From contig NZ_QVMQ01000013.1 of assembly GCF_010501105.1 (NCBI RefSeq), positions 1-64,000 on the forward strand: a DNA stretch of 64,000 nucleotides. The letters run 5' to 3'. This document shows positions 62,591 through 64,000 of this stretch, piece by piece. How positions within the stretch are numbered: position 1 is the stretch's first letter; each line of letters opens with the position of its first letter. A program made the translations under genes and the position numbers. The notes beneath the pieces were generated by a model. The model was given only the letters and a program-made list of their open reading frames with translations. It did not search any database and was not told the DNA's origin. Source of the DNA: Dysgonomonas sp. 511 (lineage in GTDB: Bacteria; Bacteroidota; Bacteroidia; Bacteroidales; Dysgonomonadaceae).

Positions 62591-64000
62591 ATGAAGAACA
62601 AACACACAATATTAATATTTGCTCTCTTACTGCTTCCGCTTTGTCTGCCGGCACAGGTCAACTATCAGAACAAGGAGCGTCTGTTGACAGGCTGGGAGTT
62701 TCTGAAAGGGGATTTGGGCAACATATGGGAAGCCGTCCGCCCGGCAAAACTAGGCGATCCTGAAACCGTTCCCCTGTGGACTAAGGTTACTCTTCCTCAC
62801 TGCTTCAATGCAGTAGATGCAGTAGATCCGGATGTGAACTATTATCAGGGCTCTGGTTGGTACAAGAAGATGCTGACGGTTGACAATCCATATTTGAATG
62901 GGCGCACCCTTCTACATTTCGAAGGAGCGGGGCAGAAAACAGAAGTATATATTTATACCGAGAAAGTCGGTAACCATGTTGGAGGATACGATGAATGGAC
63001 GGTAGATATAACCGATGCGGTAAACCGTTTCCTGCAATCGGAAGACGCGAAGCGTTTCGGTGGCAAGGTCCCGTTGAGCATACGTTGCGATAATACAAGG
63101 GATACCGAAATGATTCCTTCCGACCTCTCTGATTTTAACCTCTATGGAGGAATCTACAGGTATCTGAATCTGGTATATGTGCCGTCGGTAGCTTTTTCTG
63201 ATATTCATATTGATGCGTCTGTAGATGAGAAAGGCAAGACAGGGATGCTTAAGATTAACGCTTCTTTTGCTAATAACGAAGCTAAGAGCAATGTTCCTGT
63301 AAACGTGAAGATATTCGATCCGAAGGGAAAGCTTGTGAAAGAAACCAATCTGACAATAAACAGCTTTGCAGGACAGGAGCTACTGTCTTTCGAAATAATT
63401 AAACCTTTGCTCTGGTCTACTACAGCCCCTCAGCTATACTCTTGTGAGTTGGCATTAACCTCAAATTCAGGTACTATGACCTGCAAAGAAGTCTTCGGTT
63501 TCCGACATTTCGAGTTCAAGGAGAAAGGGCCGTTTTACCTTAATGGCGAACGCCTGTTGCTTAGAGGCACCCACCGTCACGAGGACCATGCCGGGGTAGC
63601 AGCAGCAATGACCGAGGAGCAGATTATCTGCGAAATGCAGTTGATGAAGAAAATGGGCGTCAACTTCATCCGTCTGGGACATTATCAGCAATCCCGCATC
63701 GTATTGGAGCAATGCGACAGGCTAGGTATCCTTGTCTGGGAAGAAATACCGTGGTGTCGCGGAGGCCTTGGTGGCGATATATACAAAAAACAAGCCCGGA
63801 GAATGCTGAAAAATATGATTGTCCAGCATCGCAATCATCCATCCATCATCCTTTGGGGTATGGGTAATGAAAACGACTGGCCGAACGACTTCCCCGAATT
63901 TGATAAGCAAAAGATTCGCAGCTTTATGGCAGAACTTCACAAGTTGTCGCACGAGTTGGACAACACCCGCCTGACATGTATCCGGCGTTGCGACTTCTGC
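62591..64000 (+). CDS. GH2-family glycoside hydrolase, 3' end beyond window
   Basis: Open reading frame of 470 codons starting at 62591 and still open at the window end. A signal peptide (ILIFALLLLPLCLPAQ) is followed by a sugar-binding domain (WTKVTLPHCFNAVDAVD, ERLLTGWEFLKGD), an immunoglobulin-like domain (about 200-310) and the TIM barrel. The barrel shows GFRHFEFKEKGPFYLNG, RLLLRGTHRHEDHAG and LWGMGNEND, in which Glu427 is the probable acid/base. The nucleophile lies beyond the window. Substrate may be a beta-galactoside or beta-glucuronide; the neighbouring GH88 gene makes a uronic-acid polysaccharide likely. Confidence 0.88.
   Translation, partial: MKNKHTILIFALLLLPLCLPAQVNYQNKERLLTGWEFLKGDLGNIWEAVRPAKLGDPETVPLWTKVTLPHCFNAVDAVDPDVNYYQGSGWYKKMLTVDNPYLNGRTLLHFEGAGQKTEVYIYTEKVGNHVGGYDEWTVDITDAVNRFLQSEDAKRFGGKVPLSIRCDNTRDTEMIPSDLSDFNLYGGIYRYLNLVYVPSVAFSDIHIDASVDEKGKTGMLKINASFANNEAKSNVPVNVKIFDPKGKLVKETNLTINSFAGQELLSFEIIKPLLWSTTAPQLYSCELALTSNSGTMTCKEVFGFRHFEFKEKGPFYLNGERLLLRGTHRHEDHAGVAAAMTEEQIICEMQLMKKMGVNFIRLGHYQQSRIVLEQCDRLGILVWEEIPWCRGGLGGDIYKKQARRMLKNMIVQHRNHPSIILWGMGNENDWPNDFPEFDKQKIRSFMAELHKLSHELDNTRLTCIRRCDFC

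Overview
The window looks like a chromosomal segment of a Bacteroidales species, probably close to Dysgonomonas, Parabacteroides or Bacteroides. This is inferred from gene content and promoter style; no rRNA is present to confirm it. The indicators are a one-protein hybrid two-component regulator, a large DUF2723 membrane protein, a moxR-DUF58-bat operon, AsnA, an acpP-fabF-rnc cluster, and -7 elements of the Bacteroidetes form TAnnTTTG with few strong Shine-Dalgarno sites.

Layout. (1) 0-5 kb: a patatin-like lipase, a NodB-type deacetylase and a DUF2723 protein. (2) 5.3-25.6 kb: a minus-strand, Wzy-dependent capsule or exopolysaccharide locus. Transcription would begin at wza (outer-membrane export) and wzc (tyrosine kinase/chain length), then pass a flippase, acyltransferases, glycosyltransferases and an EpsG-like polymerase. 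It ends in a block resembling the Campylobacter pglA-C-D-E-F order, which predicts a diacetylbacillosamine-type first sugar. (3) 26-31 kb: hpt-adk, then an operon of a MarR regulator, a four-module sulfur-handling flavoprotein, a DUF6132 membrane protein, a 39-residue Cys-rich mini-protein overlapping the next start, and a lipoprotein thioredoxin. (4) 31-43 kb: housekeeping genes (asnA, a uridine-kinase-like protein, rnc, fabF, acpP, purN, lpd, a PfkB kinase), two unknown proteins and tRNA-Asn. (5) 43.6-53.5 kb: the moxR/DUF58/bat operon, with an extra anchorless BatD-like gene and a decayed four-helix-bundle gene between moxR and DUF58. (6) 53.5-57 kb: PAP2 phosphatase, a small HTH-like protein, a tandem universal stress protein and a retropepsin-like protein. 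(7) 57-64 kb: a hybrid two-component sensor/regulator, a GH88-like lipoprotein and a truncated GH2 enzyme, read as the edge of a polysaccharide-utilisation locus.

The noncoding DNA is structured. A 166-bp MITE-like inverted repeat has near-perfect direct repeats at its borders. A paired intergenic repeat built on GTTAC...GTTACTTTTT occurs both upstream of asnA and upstream of the two-component regulator. Another inverted-repeat element lies upstream of the uridine-kinase-like gene. A palindrome, ATATTTGCTATT-(A/G)-GCAA, recurs around the MarR gene and is a candidate operator. The least described systems are the MarR/CoA-disulfide-reductase/DUF6132/mini-lipoprotein/thioredoxin operon and the BatD duplication. 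All functional assignments come from reading motifs; no database search was run.
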